The notes: generated by a model from the sequence alone, not told the origin. A stretch of 64,000 nt of DNA from Paenarthrobacter sp. PH39-S1 (GCF_030063245.1 NZ_JASISR010000012.1:1-64000); one strand, 5' to 3'. Shown: positions 1-9,745, numbered from the stretch's first letter. A program made the numbers and translations.

Positions 1-58
1 CCAACGCTACCGCGTCACGCTTATATTCATCAGTGAAGCTCCTGCGAGTGGAACCCAT
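1..58 (-). CDS. IS3-family transposase OrfA, N-terminus (cut by window edge)
   Basis: The minus strand from ATG 58 gives 19 residues beginning MGSTRRSFTDEYKRDAV and running off the left edge. This is the typical N-terminus of the helix-turn-helix OrfA of IS3-family elements (start followed by R-R-x-F-T-x-E-Y-K-R-D-A-V). OrfA and OrfB together make the DDE transposase by programmed frameshifting in that family. The 72 bases to its right (59-130) would be the element's left end, and the same terminal sequence recurs alone at 11264-11309. Family assignment rests on this short N-terminus plus the repeated end. Confidence 0.7.
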   Translation of the reverse strand, partial: MGSTRRSFTDEYKRDAVAL

Positions 59-130
59 AAAAGTAGTCTCCTACAGTCGGGAACCCGGACCAACCCCCAC
101 CCCGTCCATCAAACCGGGTACGCTCCAGTC
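1..130. mobile_element. Left end of an IS3-family element
   Basis: This stretch holds the start of OrfA (minus strand) and the presumed terminal region. Bases 85-130 match 11264-11309 at 41 of 46 positions without gaps, and in both copies similarity stops after GCTCCAGTC, so that is the likely outer boundary. The sigma-factor gene begins only 36 bases beyond it, so insertion probably removed or replaced that gene's native promoter. Confidence 0.55.
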
Positions 131-165
131 CGGGAGAATCGTCCTGTGAAGTGGAGGAGGTTCTG

Positions 166-1062
166 GTGACGACAGATGAGGTTTTCGCCAACGACGCGGA
201 GGCGGTCGGCGAACGGCGGCACTTGATCGCTTTGGCGTTCCGGATGCTTGGCACTATTGCTGAAGCCGAGGACGTCGCGCAGGAAACTTATGCCCGGTGG
301 TATCGGATGGATCATGGAGAGCGCGAGGCGATCAGGATTCCGCGCGCGTGGCTCACCCGGGTGGCGAGCCGACTTTGTCTCGACATACTGGCATCAGCCC
401 GGGTCCGACGTGAAAGCTACATCGGCCCGTGGCTTCCGGAACCCGTCCCCAGGGGCGCGTTCGTTGACACCGCCGGCGGCGACCCGCTGGACGGTGTGAT
501 ATTGGATGACTCGATAAGCACCGCCCTCCTGGTGGTCTTGGAGTCGATGACGCCAGCCGAACGCGTTGCCTTTGTGCTTCACGACGTGTTTGCGGTGCCT
601 TTCGCGGAGATCGCGGAGATCGTGGGCAGGTCCACGGCGGCCTGCCGCCAACTGGCGACCTCCGCGAGATCCAGGGTGCAACGCTCACCGGTGCGCCAAG
701 TCACACGGCGCGAGCACGACGAAGTCGTGCTCGCATTCGCTGCGGCGAGTCGCTCAGGCGACCTGCACGGTCTCATCGCAACATTGGACCCGGAGGTAAT
801 CCTGCGTTCCGATGGTGGGGGCAGGGTCAGTTCTGCGCGTCGTCCTGTCTACGGCTCTGACCGGGTCGGGCGATTCCTTCTGGGCATCCTTCAAAAGCGA
901 CCGGAGACCGAGCTGCTTGAGCAGGAGACTAATGACGGCCTCGGGTTTGCACTCTGGGACCAAGGGCGCATCATCGGGGTGGTCACTCTCGAGGTCATCG
1001 CTTCCCTGACCACCGACGTGCGCATCGTTCTTAACCCGGAAAAGCTCTCTCTCTGGAACTGA
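166..1062 (+). CDS. ECF41-type RNA polymerase sigma factor (SigJ-like) with C-terminal SnoaL-like domain
   Basis: A sigma factor of about 298 residues that would direct RNA polymerase to a small regulon. Region 2 lies near residues 10-80 (A-F-R-M-L-G, D-V-A-Q-E-T), region 4 near 120-185 (E-R-V-A-F-V-L-H-D-V-F, then the A-E-I-V-G-R-S helix), and a SnoaL/NTF2-like extension fills the last ~110 residues. The W-L-P-E-P motif between the sigma domains is diagnostic of ECF41, where the C-terminal domain modulates activity in place of an anti-sigma factor. GTG 166 is preferred over GTG 151 because GGAGGAGG sits 5 bases before it. No partner oxidoreductase or decarboxylase, common beside ECF41 genes, follows; IS1380 lies immediately downstream. 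Confidence 0.9.
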   Translation: MTTDEVFANDAEAVGERRHLIALAFRMLGTIAEAEDVAQETYARWYRMDHGEREAIRIPRAWLTRVASRLCLDILASARVRRESYIGPWLPEPVPRGAFVDTAGGDPLDGVILDDSISTALLVVLESMTPAERVAFVLHDVFAVPFAEIAEIVGRSTAACRQLATSARSRVQRSPVRQVTRREHDEVVLAFAAASRSGDLHGLIATLDPEVILRSDGGGRVSSARRPVYGSDRVGRFLLGILQKRPETELLEQETNDGLGFALWDQGRIIGVVTLEVIASLTTDVRIVLNPEKLSLWN

Positions 1063-1108
1063 TCCTCCCTCAGTCACGTCGGCTGTTCTGGCACACGGTG
1101 ACCCTTAG

Positions 1109-2771
1109 CCTTGATCCACCGAGGTTGATTGGGGCTACGTCGGCGTTTTAAACCGAGAATGCCCGCCTTTTCAAGGAAAATGAAGCTTGTCTAGAACTCA
1201 TTTTTCACCGAAAAGAGGGCATCTCGTAGATGCAAGTTTCCCACAAGCCGTCCTCGGTGTCAGTTTCCTTTGACGAGCCGAATCTCGTGTCGACTGCCGG
1301 GCTGCTGCCGGTCATGACCCTGGCCCGGGACGCCGGACTCCACGAGTTGGCCCAGGACTGGCTGACGGTACCTACGGAAAAGGGCGCGAACGCCGGGCTG
1401 AAGGTCGCGTCGCTGGTCGCCGGGATGGTCGCCGGCGCGGACAGTATTGATGACATGGCCCTGTTACGCCACGGCGGGATGAAGCGGCTCTTCACAGCCT
1501 GCTACGCGCCCTCCACCCTGGGCTCGTTCCTGCGGGCCTTCACGTTCGGACACGTCCGGCAACTGGACGCTGTCGCGTCCCGTTTCTTGGCCAACCTTTC
1601 GGCGCGGGCCCGGCTGCTCGGGAGCCCCGGGACGGAGGACTTCGTGTTCGTCGATGTCGATGACACGATCATCGAGGTCCACGGCTACGCCAAGCAAGGC
1701 TCAGGCTACGGGTACTCCGGGGTCCGCGGGCTGAACACGCTACTGGCCGAGCGTTTCCACGAAGGACACCGCCCCGGTGGTCCTGGCCCAGCGGCTGCGC
1801 AAGGGCGCGGCGAACTCGGCCCGCGGCGCCAAACGCCTGATCACCGATGCCCTGTCCACCCTCAAACGCCTCCACGCCGGCGGGCGGGTCATCTGCCGGT
1901 TCGATTCGGCCTTCTACGGCCATGCGGCGGTTTCCGCCGCCCTGGCCGGCTGCGCGGAGGTATCGGTGACCGTGCGCATGGACCCGGCCGTCAAACGGGC
2001 TATCGCCGGGATCCCGGAAACGGCATGGGAAACGATCGAATACACCGACGCGGTCTTCGATGAGACCACCAACACCTGGGTCTCCAAGGCCGAGGTCGCC
2101 GAAACCGGGTTCACCGCGTTCACCTCCCGGAAAAAGGCCGAGCAGGTCACCGGCCGGCTGGTCGTGCGCCGGATCCCGGAACTGAACAAGAAAGCCAGCG
2201 ACGGACAGCCCACCTTGTTTGAAACGCACCGGCACCACGCGTTCTTCACCACCGTGGACGCCAAGGTCCTGGACACCGTCGCGGCGGACCAAACCCACCG
2301 CAAACACGCCATCATTGAGCAAATCAATGCTGATTTGAAGGACAGCGCCCTGGCCCACATGCCCTCAGGTGTTTTCGCGGCGAACTCGGCCTGGCTGGTT
2401 GCCGCGGTCATGGCCTACAACCTCACCCGCGCCGCCGGCCTCCTTGCTGCCGGGCCCTTCGGCAAGGCCCGGACCGGCACATCCGCCGCAAACTCATCCA
2501 CGTCCCGGCACGCATCGCCACCAGCGCCCGGAAAATCCGTCTTCACCTGCCCGAAGCCTGGCCCTGGCAAACACCATGGCAGGGCCTCTTCGACCACCTC
2601 TACCCGCCGCCACAACCAGCCTGAAACCCCATCAACCAGCCACACGGCGCAACCAGGACCACCAGTGGAACACCCCGACAGGGAGGCCGGAGATCCATCC
2701 ATGCCCAAAACACCTCACCGCAGCCAGCCCGGAACTACGTCCGGGACCGGCCGCCGATCGGTGGATCAAGG
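1109..2771 (+). mobile_element. Complete IS1380-family insertion sequence with 5-bp target duplication
   Basis: Terminal inverted repeats CCTTGATCCACCGA (1109-1122) and its exact complement TCGGTGGATCAAGG (2758-2771) bound a 1663-bp element. Directly outside both ends is the same pentamer CTTAG (1104-1108 and 2772-2776), a target-site duplication, so the boundaries are seen directly and the copy is probably not rearranged. The single transposase gene inside carries two frameshifts. The downstream CTTAG supplies the stop codon of the neighbouring arsR gene. Confidence 0.92.
1230..2624 (+). pseudogene. IS1380-family DDE transposase, two frameshifts
   Basis: The N-terminal part (ATG 1230, M-Q-V-S-H-K) contains the D-V-D-D-T segment expected around the first catalytic Asp. 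It breaks near 1747-1748, where one extra C separates G-L-N-T-L-L-A from S-V-S-T-K-D-T. The second part continues in another frame through Q-R-L-R-K-G-A and C-R-F-D-S-A-F-Y-G to T-R-A-A-G. A second break near 2480, apparently one missing base, separates it from the normal C-terminus (R-K-L-I-H-V-P-A-R ... ending at TGA 2622-2624). Restoring two bases gives a protein of usual IS1380 length, about 464 residues. If the sequence is right the element cannot move by itself. Confidence 0.9.
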
Positions 2772-2772
2772 C

Positions 2773-3111
2773 TTAGTTGGTGCCCCCCTCCGATTTGGCC
2801 GCCCGGTAACTCTGTTCCGCCAGAGCTTTGAAGCTGTCCAACGTCTGGTTCCAGTAGCTCTCCAACTCGCTCCGCAGCAGCGCCAAGCCATCAGCCCGCG
2901 GGCGGTAGACGCGCGTACGACCCTGGCTGCGGACATCCACCAGCTGCGCATCAAACAGCACCCTCAAGTGCTGGGACACCGCCGGCCGGCTAACCGGCAG
3001 ATCTCGCGCAATCTCAGTCACCGAGGCCGGACCCAGCGCTACCCGCGCGAAAATACGACGCCGCGTCGGATCAGCCAGCGCCTGCCATAAATCAGCGGTT
3101 AACGTCGCCAT
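2773..3111 (-). CDS. ArsR/SmtB-family transcriptional regulator
   Basis: A 112-residue winged-helix repressor beginning MATLTADLWQALADPTRRRI. The A-D-P-T-R-R-R-I start and the recognition helix V-S-R-P-A-V-S-Q-H-L-R-V-L are typical of the metal-independent ArsR subgroup that often sits beside SRPBCC/AHSA1 genes; no metal-binding cysteines are visible. ATG 3111 is chosen over upstream codons because family similarity starts there and an inverted repeat lies just upstream (3117-3132). The stop codon lies inside the target duplication of the IS1380 copy, which landed exactly at the end of the gene and kept the stop. Any downstream partner has been separated by the insertion. Confidence 0.88.
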   Translation of the reverse strand: MATLTADLWQALADPTRRRIFARVALGPASVTEIARDLPVSRPAVSQHLRVLFDAQLVDVRSQGRTRVYRPRADGLALLRSELESYWNQTLDSFKALAEQSYRAAKSEGGTN

Positions 3112-3116
3112 AACAT

Positions 3117-3132
3117 GTAAGTTACCACTTAC
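3117..3132. promoter_or_regulatory. Likely ArsR autoregulatory operator
   Basis: Inverted repeat GTAAG-TTACCA-CTTAC lies 5 bases upstream of the arsR start. Its position and AT-rich symmetric form fit a self-binding site of an ArsR repressor. Binding is inferred. Confidence 0.5.
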
Positions 3133-3202
3133 GTTTCCGGACGTCCAGGCTGCCCTGTCACATCCCAATGACAGATCTACCGGACCGCCCGTCCGGCAAT
3201 GG

Positions 3203-3310
3203 TTAATGGACCCGGAGGTGACGGGCGTTTTTCACCCGGACCAGATAGTGCGCGCCGGTAGCGTTGATCTGGTGCAGTAGGGCTGCCGCGGCGAAGTTCC
3301 GGTCAGCCGG
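3203..3310 (-). pseudogene. IS4-type transposase fragment
   Basis: About 34 residues (A-D-R-N-F-A-A-A-A-L-L ... T-G-A-H-Y-L-V-R-V-K-N) resemble the stretch around the second catalytic Asp of IS4-type DDE transposases. Nothing recognisable of the element continues on either side, so this is an orphan fragment. The assignment rests on one short motif. Confidence 0.4.
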
Positions 3311-3545
3311 GATCGGTGTGCTGGTTGTTTCCCCGACGTTGGACGCACGTCGCCATCTCACAAGTGGAACACTCCACCGGAACGCCTCACCATTCCATAA
3401 GGGATCGGTCACCGGCACGCTCCGCGAGCCCATCGTCAATCGGAGTGGCCTGATGGCCGGCAGCCCGGCTTGAATGGACCGTTCCCTCGTGGGCTGCCTC
3501 CTAAAATGGTCTGATGCGGGCGCGAGCGAGCGGAGAATGGCGGTC

Positions 3546-4253
3546 ATGGTGTGCGAATTGTCTGCCCTTACCTTCAGCTCACCCGGCCCGGCGCGTCTCG
3601 CTCGGTTCTGGGGCGGTCTGCTCGGCCAAGTCATCACGATCGGACGGGGCGTACCGTCACTGGAGGCACTGCCAGAAGTGGGGTTCGGTCTCCGCTTCGT
3701 TGCTGGCGCTGGTGAGAAGTGGGGCCCGAACCAGATGCACCCCGACCTGAAACCGACCTCCATCGACGAGCAGGCGTCCGCGGTGCACCGAGCGCTCGAG
3801 CTTGGCGCCCGGCACTGGGACGTTGGCCAGGGACCGGGCGCCGAGCACGTTGTCCTCGCTGATCCCGACGGCAACGAGCTTTGCATACTCGAGCCCGGGG
3901 GTACGTTCCTCGCCGGTTGCCCATTCTTCAGCTCGTTGGCCGGCGACGGTCTCGCCAACGTCGGCTACTTCTGGCGCGAAGCGCTGGCATGGGACTTGGT
4001 CTGGGACCAGGACGGCGAGACCGCGGTCCAGTCACGCACCGGGGGTCCCAATATCACCTGGGGTGGCGATCCGGTGCAGCCCAAGCTCGGAAGGAATCGG
4101 CTCCATCTCGACCTCGCGCCATCCGCCCAATCAACCATCGACGACGAAGTCGAGCGTCTGTTGGCACTTGGGGCCCGCCGCGTCGACGCCGGCTGCGCGG
4201 ACGGCGTAGGCATGGCTGACCCCGGGGGCAACGAGTTCTGCTTGGTGGAGTGA
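3546..4253 (+). CDS. VOC-superfamily protein with two glyoxalase-like domains
   Basis: About 235 residues with two tandem VOC modules. The first starts at C-E-L-S-A-L-T-F-S-S-P and ends with A-D-P-D-G-N-E-L-C; the second covers about residues 125-235 and ends with A-D-P-G-G-N-E-F-C-L. The D-P-x-G-N-E-x-C signature marks the end of each module in actinobacterial VOC proteins. Members act as dioxygenases, glyoxalases or drug-binding proteins; no substrate can be read here. ATG 3546 is preferred because CGGAG lies about 10 bases upstream; ATG 3537 is the alternative. Confidence 0.85.
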   Translation: MVCELSALTFSSPGPARLARFWGGLLGQVITIGRGVPSLEALPEVGFGLRFVAGAGEKWGPNQMHPDLKPTSIDEQASAVHRALELGARHWDVGQGPGAEHVVLADPDGNELCILEPGGTFLAGCPFFSSLAGDGLANVGYFWREALAWDLVWDQDGETAVQSRTGGPNITWGGDPVQPKLGRNRLHLDLAPSAQSTIDDEVERLLALGARRVDAGCADGVGMADPGGNEFCLVE

Positions 4254-4328
4254 CGCCCGATCTCAGGGCCAGGAAGCCGGGACTTCGACAAGCGACATTG
4301 ATTATCGCGCCGCAGGTATTGTTGATAG

Positions 4329-5792
4329 ATGAATGCCGCAGTCCAACCTACCGTCGTCCTTGCTGGTCTCTTCGCCCGGGAGTTTGCGGAGATGGCCCTC
4401 CCGTGGCAGGCCGAAGAGGTTCCGAACCCCCGACTGCTCGTGCTCAATGAGCCACTGGCCACCGAGCTAGGCCTGGACCCCGCCTCCCTCCAGAGTTCGG
4501 AGGGCCTGCGTTTGCTGATCGGCACCCTGGTCCCCAGCGGTGCCACTCCGGTGGCGCAAGCCTACGCCGGTCACCAGTTCGGTGGGTATTCCCCGCGCCT
4601 GGGTGACGGACGCGCACTTCTGCTCGGTGAGGTCACTGACGCGGACGGCCACCTTCGCGACGTCCACCTCAAAGGATCCGGACGAACGCCGTTCGCCCGC
4701 GGTGGCGACGGACTGGCTGCGGTCGGTCCGATGCTGCGTGAGTACGTCGTCAGCGAAGCGATGCATGTTCTGGGCATTCCCACCACCCGCTCCCTTGCCG
4801 TGACCGCGACTGGGCGCTCGGTGCGCCGTGAGACCGTGCTTCCGGGAGCCGTGCTGACACGGGTCGCGAGCAGTCACCTGCGCGTGGGCAGCTTCCAGTA
4901 CGCCGCGGCAACGGGTGACATCAACCTCTTGCGCCGCCTCGCCGACCATGCGATCAACCGTCACTACCCCAGCTTGGCGGAGGCCGAGCGTCCCTACGTC
5001 GCATTGTTCCAGGCTGTGGTCACCGCGCAGGCGTCGTTGGTTGCCAAGTGGATGCTCATAGGTTTCGTCCACGGAGTCATGAACACCGACAACATGACAA
5101 TTTCAGGGGAGACCATCGATTACGGCCCGTGCGCCTTTATGGAGGCCTTCGACCCGGCAACGGTCTACAGCTCCATCGATGAGGGCGGACGCTATTCCTA
5201 CCGCAACCAGCCGGTCGTGGCCGAATGGAACCTCGCCCGGCTTGCAGAGGCTCTCCTGCCCCTTTTCCAGGACGACCAGGAACAGGCGATCGCCCTGGCG
5301 GTAGAGTCACTGGGCTCGTTCCGTCACCACTACAGCGCCGCCTGGTCGGCCGGCATGAAAGCCAAGCTTGGCCTGCCCGTCGGCCTGGCTAGCGAAGTAG
5401 TCTCACCCGTGGTGGACGAGCTGCTCACCCTGCTCCAAGAAATTCACGTCGACTCCACATCGTTCTTCCGGAGTTTGAGCGGGGCGGCCCGCGGCAACGC
5501 AGGACCTGTGCGCGGTCTGTTCCTGGACCTCGCGGCGTTTGATGCCTGGTTAAAGCGCTGGGATGCCCTGCATCCGGACGCAGATGTGATGGATCGGGTC
5601 AACCCTGTCTACATCCCCCGCAACCACCTCGTCGAGGAAGCCCTTACTGCCGCGACCGAGGGTGACCTCGATCCGTTCAAGCGGCTTCTAGACGCGGTGA
5701 GGACCCCGTATGAAGAGCGCCCTGGTCTGGAGCGGTACGCCGCCCCCGCCCCGGAAAACTTCGGCGCCTACCGAACCTTCTGCGGAACCTGA
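4329..5792 (+). CDS. selO: Protein adenylyltransferase SelO
   Basis: A 487-residue pseudokinase-fold enzyme of the SelO/YdiU (UPF0061) family, which transfers AMP from ATP to Ser, Thr or Tyr of target proteins and is linked to redox homeostasis. Family motifs in order are Y-A-G-H-Q-F-G-G-Y (about 79-87), L-G-D-G-R-A (91-96), [15 protein letters not shown] (114-128), H-G-V-M-N-T-D-N-M (about 246-254), and D-Y-G-P-C-A-F-M with the metal-binding Asp. The length matches the family and the frame is intact. The start is ATG 4329, though no strong ribosome binding site is visible. It stands alone between VOC and YbdK-like genes. Confidence 0.96.
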   Translation: MNAAVQPTVVLAGLFAREFAEMALPWQAEEVPNPRLLVLNEPLATELGLDPASLQSSEGLRLLIGTLVPSGATPVAQAYAGHQFGGYSPRLGDGRALLLGEVTDADGHLRDVHLKGSGRTPFARGGDGLAAVGPMLREYVVSEAMHVLGIPTTRSLAVTATGRSVRRETVLPGAVLTRVASSHLRVGSFQYAAATGDINLLRRLADHAINRHYPSLAEAERPYVALFQAVVTAQASLVAKWMLIGFVHGVMNTDNMTISGETIDYGPCAFMEAFDPATVYSSIDEGGRYSYRNQPVVAEWNLARLAEALLPLFQDDQEQAIALAVESLGSFRHHYSAAWSAGMKAKLGLPVGLASEVVSPVVDELLTLLQEIHVDSTSFFRSLSGAARGNAGPVRGLFLDLAAFDAWLKRWDALHPDADVMDRVNPVYIPRNHLVEEALTAATEGDLDPFKRLLDAVRTPYEERPGLERYAAPAPENFGAYRTFCGT

Positions 5793-6032
5793 GCTTCCGC
5801 TTCGCTGTTGATGGTGGGCTCCTGGATCATCAAACAAGCCTGGTCGAACAGTGAGCACCTGGCACAGCGGAACATCAACCGCACTACGCGTGTTCCTTGG
5901 ACGGCTTGCCGATGGGACCGGCGGGTCTTTGAGCTGACACGCTGCAACGGGATGCTCGAGACGTCTGAGATGGATGGAACGAAATCGTCCACGTGCTCTG
6001 GCCGTAGCGTCGTTTGCATGCGACCATTTCGC

Positions 6033-6227
6033 ATGAGCATGGAAGGCGATACTCGTGTCATTGTCGACCAGGCGCGGGAAGAGATGATTTATATCGGGCC
6101 TGATCATCCGTACTATCCATTGTTGGCTCGGCTCGTCTCCGCTGTTGGAGCTGCATGGCAGGAAGGCTATGACCACCACAGTGTTGATGGTTCCAATACC
6201 AACCCTTACCGCTGGAACATCGGCTGA
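6033..6227 (+). CDS. Small hypothetical protein
   Basis: A 64-residue reading frame beginning M-S-M-E-G-D-T-R-V and ending N-P-Y-R-W-N-I-G. The stretch G-P-D-H-P-Y-Y-P-L-L-A-R-L-V-S-A-V-G-A-A-W-Q-E-G-Y looks like real protein (amphipathic helix with balanced composition), and the N-P-Y-R ending is common in short actinobacterial and phage hypotheticals. Not recognised. The frame stays open upstream to 5808, but that part looks non-coding. ATG 6039 is an alternative start. Confidence 0.45.
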   Translation: MSMEGDTRVIVDQAREEMIYIGPDHPYYPLLARLVSAVGAAWQEGYDHHSVDGSNTNPYRWNIG

Positions 6228-6294
6228 CCGTGACGGCATCTACCCGTTGTTCTGCTGAACCGTTGGCGAAGCATAGCCGATACGCCAGACTGGG

Positions 6295-7496
6295 GTGGTG
6301 CGCAGCTTCGGTGTGGAAGAGGAGTTCTTGCTGGTCGATGCCCGAACGGTCAGTCATGCTCCGGTTGCCGAACAGCTGCTGGACAGCTACTTGTCGGGCG
6401 CCTCGGCTACACAGCTAGATCCGTCCTCCCGCCGAAACCTTCACCCCGGGACGGTGCCTCCAGGAAACAAATCGGCACGAAACAAACCGGCGGGAAACAG
6501 CCTGAAGACCGAGGTGCAGCGCGAACAAGTGGAAGCCGTTTCTGCCCCGTTCACCCAGTTGCGCGATCTCGCCACGGCTATTAGAGCGGGCAGGACCGAA
6601 GCTGACCGGCAGGCCCTCGCCCTCGGCGCCCGGGCCGTTGCTCTGGGAACCTCCCCGCTGTCTGAACTGCCCCACCCGACGGGGCAGGAACGCTACCTAG
6701 CGATGAGGGAACGCTTCGGGCTCATCCATCGAGAACAGTTGACGTGCGGTTTCCACGTCCACGTATCGGTCGCCTCCGACGAGGAGGGAGTGGCCGTGCT
6801 GGACCGTATACGCATCTGGCTGCCCATCCTGATTGCCCTCTCGGCCAACTCCCCATTCTGGCAGGGGAAGGACACCGGATATGCCAGCTTCCGCTATCAG
6901 GTCTGGAGAAGATTACCCACCGCAGGACCCACCGAAATTTTTGGTTCAGCGAAGGCATACCGGGATCTTCTGGCGATGTTGCTCTCCTGCGACGTCCTAC
7001 TCGACGCTGCCATGATTTACTTTGACGCCCGGCTTTCCTCCACCTACCCCACCGTGGAAATCCGTGTCCCGGACGTCTGCATGGACGCGAACCACGCTGT
7101 GGCCCTTGCCGCTATCATCCGAGCCCTGGTCGAGACCGCCGCCAGGCAATGGGACGCAGGAGAACCCCCTGCACCGGTTCCGGCGGAAATGCTCCGGCTA
7201 GCGTCCTGGCGGGCCAGCCGATTCGCTTTGGCCGATAGCCTCATTCACCCGCTCGAAAACCGGCCCCGACCGGCGAAGGCATGCGTATCAGCACTGATGG
7301 ACCATGTCCGACCGGTCCTGACGGAAACCGGTGATCTAGCACGGGTGGGAAAACACTCGAGCACATTCTTGCCGAGGGCACCGGCGCCCAGCATCAAAGA
7401 AACGTTCTGCGCCGCAGAGGTAACCTCCGGGACGTTGTTCTTGATGCCGTACAGCGCACTCGTTCCAGTGCTGTCCAGCATCCGATGGACGTTTGA
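6295..7496 (+). pseudogene. YbdK-type carboxylate-amine ligase (GCS2 family), frameshifted near its end
   Basis: Glutamate-cysteine-ligase-2 fold enzyme with the expected start R-S-F-G-V-E-E-E-F-L-L-V-D, core C-G-F-H-V-H-V, and P-T-V-E-I-R-V-P-D-V-C. At about 7350-7356, after L-A-R-V-G-K, one base appears to be missing: the next frame reads L-E-H-I-L-A-E-G-T-G-A-Q-H-Q-R and ends at TGA 7494-7496, which is the normal C-terminus. As written, translation instead runs on to 7617 and makes a 440-residue protein with an unrelated tail. Residues about 43-70 hold a repetitive insert (G-N-K-S-A-R-N-K-P-A-G-N-S) not expected in the family. Start GTG 6295 or 6298. Confidence 0.85.
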
Positions 7497-7584
7497 CCTC
7501 GCCGCGACCGGATGCGTTGATACCCACAGCGCGCGGGCATCGTTTTATGGGTTTTGCGGAACGGCTCGAACCGAGTGCGGTGGA

Positions 7585-8147
7585 GTCGTTGTACGGGGAA
7601 TGTACCGTCGTCCGTGACACCCGGAATAGCCCGGCCAATTCGGCCTGCGTATGCTCGCCGGCGTCCGGCAGAGTCAGAAGATGCTTCCGCTGCGTCTTGG
7701 ATAATTTGGGCTGTTTGCCTTTCAGCCGGCCCTTCGCTTTTGCGCCGCCATGCCCTCGCGAGTGTGCATCCGGATCAGATCCGCCTCAAACTCGGCCACC
7801 ATTCCCAGGACGTTGAACAACAGCCGGCCTACCGGGTCAGTCGGGTCGTGGCTGTTGCCGCCAAGACTAAGCACTACCCCTTTGGCCGTCAGCTCATCGG
7901 CAATGTCCCTGGCATCAGAGAGGGAACGCGCCAGCCGGTCGAGCTTGGTCACCACGAGCGTATCGCCGGTTCGGCACGCCGCCATCGCTTCACGGAGCCC
8001 AGGGCGTAACCGATTCGCTCCGGTCAGTCCGTGATCGACGAAGATCTGGGACTCCTCTACGCCCAGAGCAAGGAGGGCATTGCGTTGGGCGGTAGGGTCC
8101 TGGTCGTTCGTCGAGACCCGGGCATTACCGATCTTCATTCCAGTCAT
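7585..8147 (-). pseudogene. Serine recombinase (resolvase/invertase type), frameshifted
   Basis: The N-terminal catalytic domain is clear: M-K-I-G-N-A-R-V-S-T-N-D-Q-D (catalytic Ser in V-S-T), F-V-D-H-G-L-T-G, L-V-V-T-K-L-D-R-L-A-R-S, and R-L-L-F-N-V-L-G-M-V-A-E-F-E. After R-E-G-M-A the frame hits a stop at 7722. Shifting one base near 7745 restores A-K-A-K-G-R-L-K-G-K-Q-P-K-L-S-K-T-Q and the C-terminal helix-turn-helix A-E-L-A-G-L-F-R-V-S-R-T-T-V. The gene is therefore broken at the hinge between catalytic and DNA-binding domains. Two further remnants of similar recombinases lie at 51.4 and 53.9 kb. Confidence 0.85.
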
Positions 8148-8296
8148 AAGGAACATGGTTGCAATAATCCCCCCACACCGTGCATTTGATCGTGCGCGTC
8201 TTACGTACATGGCGTCGGCCAGCAACTGCGCGGAACGCGGCGGCGGTCTCCCGCGTCACGGTGATCGACCGCCTTGAAGGCGGCAGGGCGGCAGAT

Positions 8297-8855
8297 TCAG
8301 CTGGAGGAGGCAGGCTGGTCAGGGCGAGCCAAGCCGGCCTGGAGTGCACGGATGATCGAGGCGAGGATTCCGGACGCGAGAAGTCCTGACCCCAGCGGAC
8401 CGGCGGAATTTTCACCCAGCGGTGGCAAGCGGTGAAGCGCGGACCGGGCTTCGGCGGTCATGTGCTCGAGTTGCCAGTGGATCTCCTCGTCGACCGTCTG
8501 GGGTCGATCGGGCGCCGCCAGTCCGGCAGGCTTTTGCGGCATAAGCGGCTGCCCCCAGGGCGTGCGCGCCCATGTGGGCGACGGCTGCGGCTTGCGTGGC
8601 GGACCGCGCGGCAGCCACCGCAGCAGGGCTATTGCTCTCGCGTGCGGCACGGCCAGCAACAAATCGCCGGCGGATCTCTTCGGCGGCGCTGAGCTCACCG
8701 CGAGCGAAAGCTCGGGCTCGGGTGATGGCGTCGCGGGGGCGGGCATCTGCCGGCGCCTCTGTCTCAAATAGGGCCACGACTCGCTCAGCGCAGTCTGCGG
8801 CCCAAGTCGCGACGACGCGGCGCTCGGGCTCGCTTAGGGTTTGCGGAGAAGCCAT
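8297..8855 (-). pseudogene. Imm5-like putative immunity protein, frameshifted
   Basis: The N-terminal half (ATG 8855; R-R-V-V-A-T-W-A-A-D-C-A-E-R-V, then A-R-A-F-A-R-G-E-L, then A-H-A-L-G-A-A-A-Y-A-A-K-A) resembles the all-helical Imm5 putative immunity family. The other half (A-G-L-A-A-P-D-R-P ... W-Q-L-E-H-M) is in a different frame and ends at 8297. One extra base at 8528 accounts for the break. Imm5 proteins are predicted to protect against polymorphic toxins; no toxin is adjacent. The family call is from memory of the sequence pattern. Confidence 0.65.
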
Positions 8856-8956
8856 ATCAGTACCGTACACATGGCTCGCAGACCCATCCCCCTTACCTCC
8901 GGCTAACTCCTGCCAGTAAATATGGGCTGCGCAGACTATGTCAGGGTGATGCGAAG

Positions 8957-9745
8957 TCAGGGCTTGTGGGTGAACGCCGGGGTACCGGCAAGCCGTCCGC
9001 CGTCGACGGCGAGCACGGTGCCTGTGACGAATGAGGCCGCGTCAGAGCACAGCCACAACGCGGCCTCGGCGATTTCCTCGACCTGGCCGATCCGTCCGAG
9101 GGGCACGGCTGCCGCTGCACCGGCCTGAGCGGCCTCTCCTGCAGCAGCGAGCCGGCCGGTGAGGATCGGGCCTGGCGCGATTGCATTGACGCGTATGCCT
9201 GATGCCGCGTAGTCGAGCGCGGCGACGCGGGTTAAGCCTCCCACGCCGAACTTGCTGGCCACGTAGCCGATCAGACCGGCGACGCCTTGCTCGCCTGCGG
9301 TCGAGGACATATTTACGATTGCGGCACCATCCGGGGCTTCCCGCATGAGTTCCACTTCGTATTTGAGGCAGAGAAACGTTCCGCGCAGATTGACCGCGAT
9401 CGCGCTGTCGAACTGCTCGCTGGTCCACTCGGCCAGCGGAGCAGGCGGTCGCCCTCCACCCGCGGCATTATTAACGGCGGCGTCGAGCCGACCGAACCGT
9501 GACCGAATGCCAGCCAGTAGATCCCGCACCGACGGTTCGCTCGTCACGTCGACCGGCATCGCAGCAGCAAGTCCGCCGCTGTCGGTGATGGCCTTCACCT
9601 GCCGCGACAGGGCTGCCTCATCGCGCGAGTCGAGCACGACGTGTGCCCCGGCCCCGGCCAGAGCCGCGGCGATCGCCGCGCCGATCCCCTGGCTGGCGCC
9701 GGTGACCAGTGCAACCTTCCCGTCGAGGAGCCAGGAGCTGGTCAT
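8957..9745 (-). CDS. SDR-family oxidoreductase
   Basis: A 262-residue classical short-chain dehydrogenase: nucleotide-binding T-G-A-S-Q-G-I-G (about 15-22), N-N-A-A-G, active-site Ser in N-M-S-S-T-A-G, catalytic Y-V-A-S-K, and the I-A-P-G-P-I substrate-loop start. It should reduce or oxidise a hydroxyl/keto group with NAD(P)H; the substrate is unknown. Its start overlaps the stop of the DUF4386 gene by ATGA (9742-9745), so the two are a translationally coupled unit, divergent from a MarR regulator at 10529. Confidence 0.93.
   Translation of the reverse strand: MTSSWLLDGKVALVTGASQGIGAAIAAALAGAGAHVVLDSRDEAALSRQVKAITDSGGLAAAMPVDVTSEPSVRDLLAGIRSRFGRLDAAVNNAAGGGRPPAPLAEWTSEQFDSAIAVNLRGTFLCLKYEVELMREAPDGAAIVNMSSTAGEQGVAGLIGYVASKFGVGGLTRVAALDYAASGIRVNAIAPGPILTGRLAAAGEAAQAGAAAAVPLGRIGQVEEIAEAALWLCSDAASFVTGTVLAVDGGRLAGTPAFTHKP

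Noticed and set aside
2368-3090. Long plus-strand frame continuing from IS1380 through arsR
   Set aside because: It is the transposase frame after its second frameshift, running antisense to arsR.
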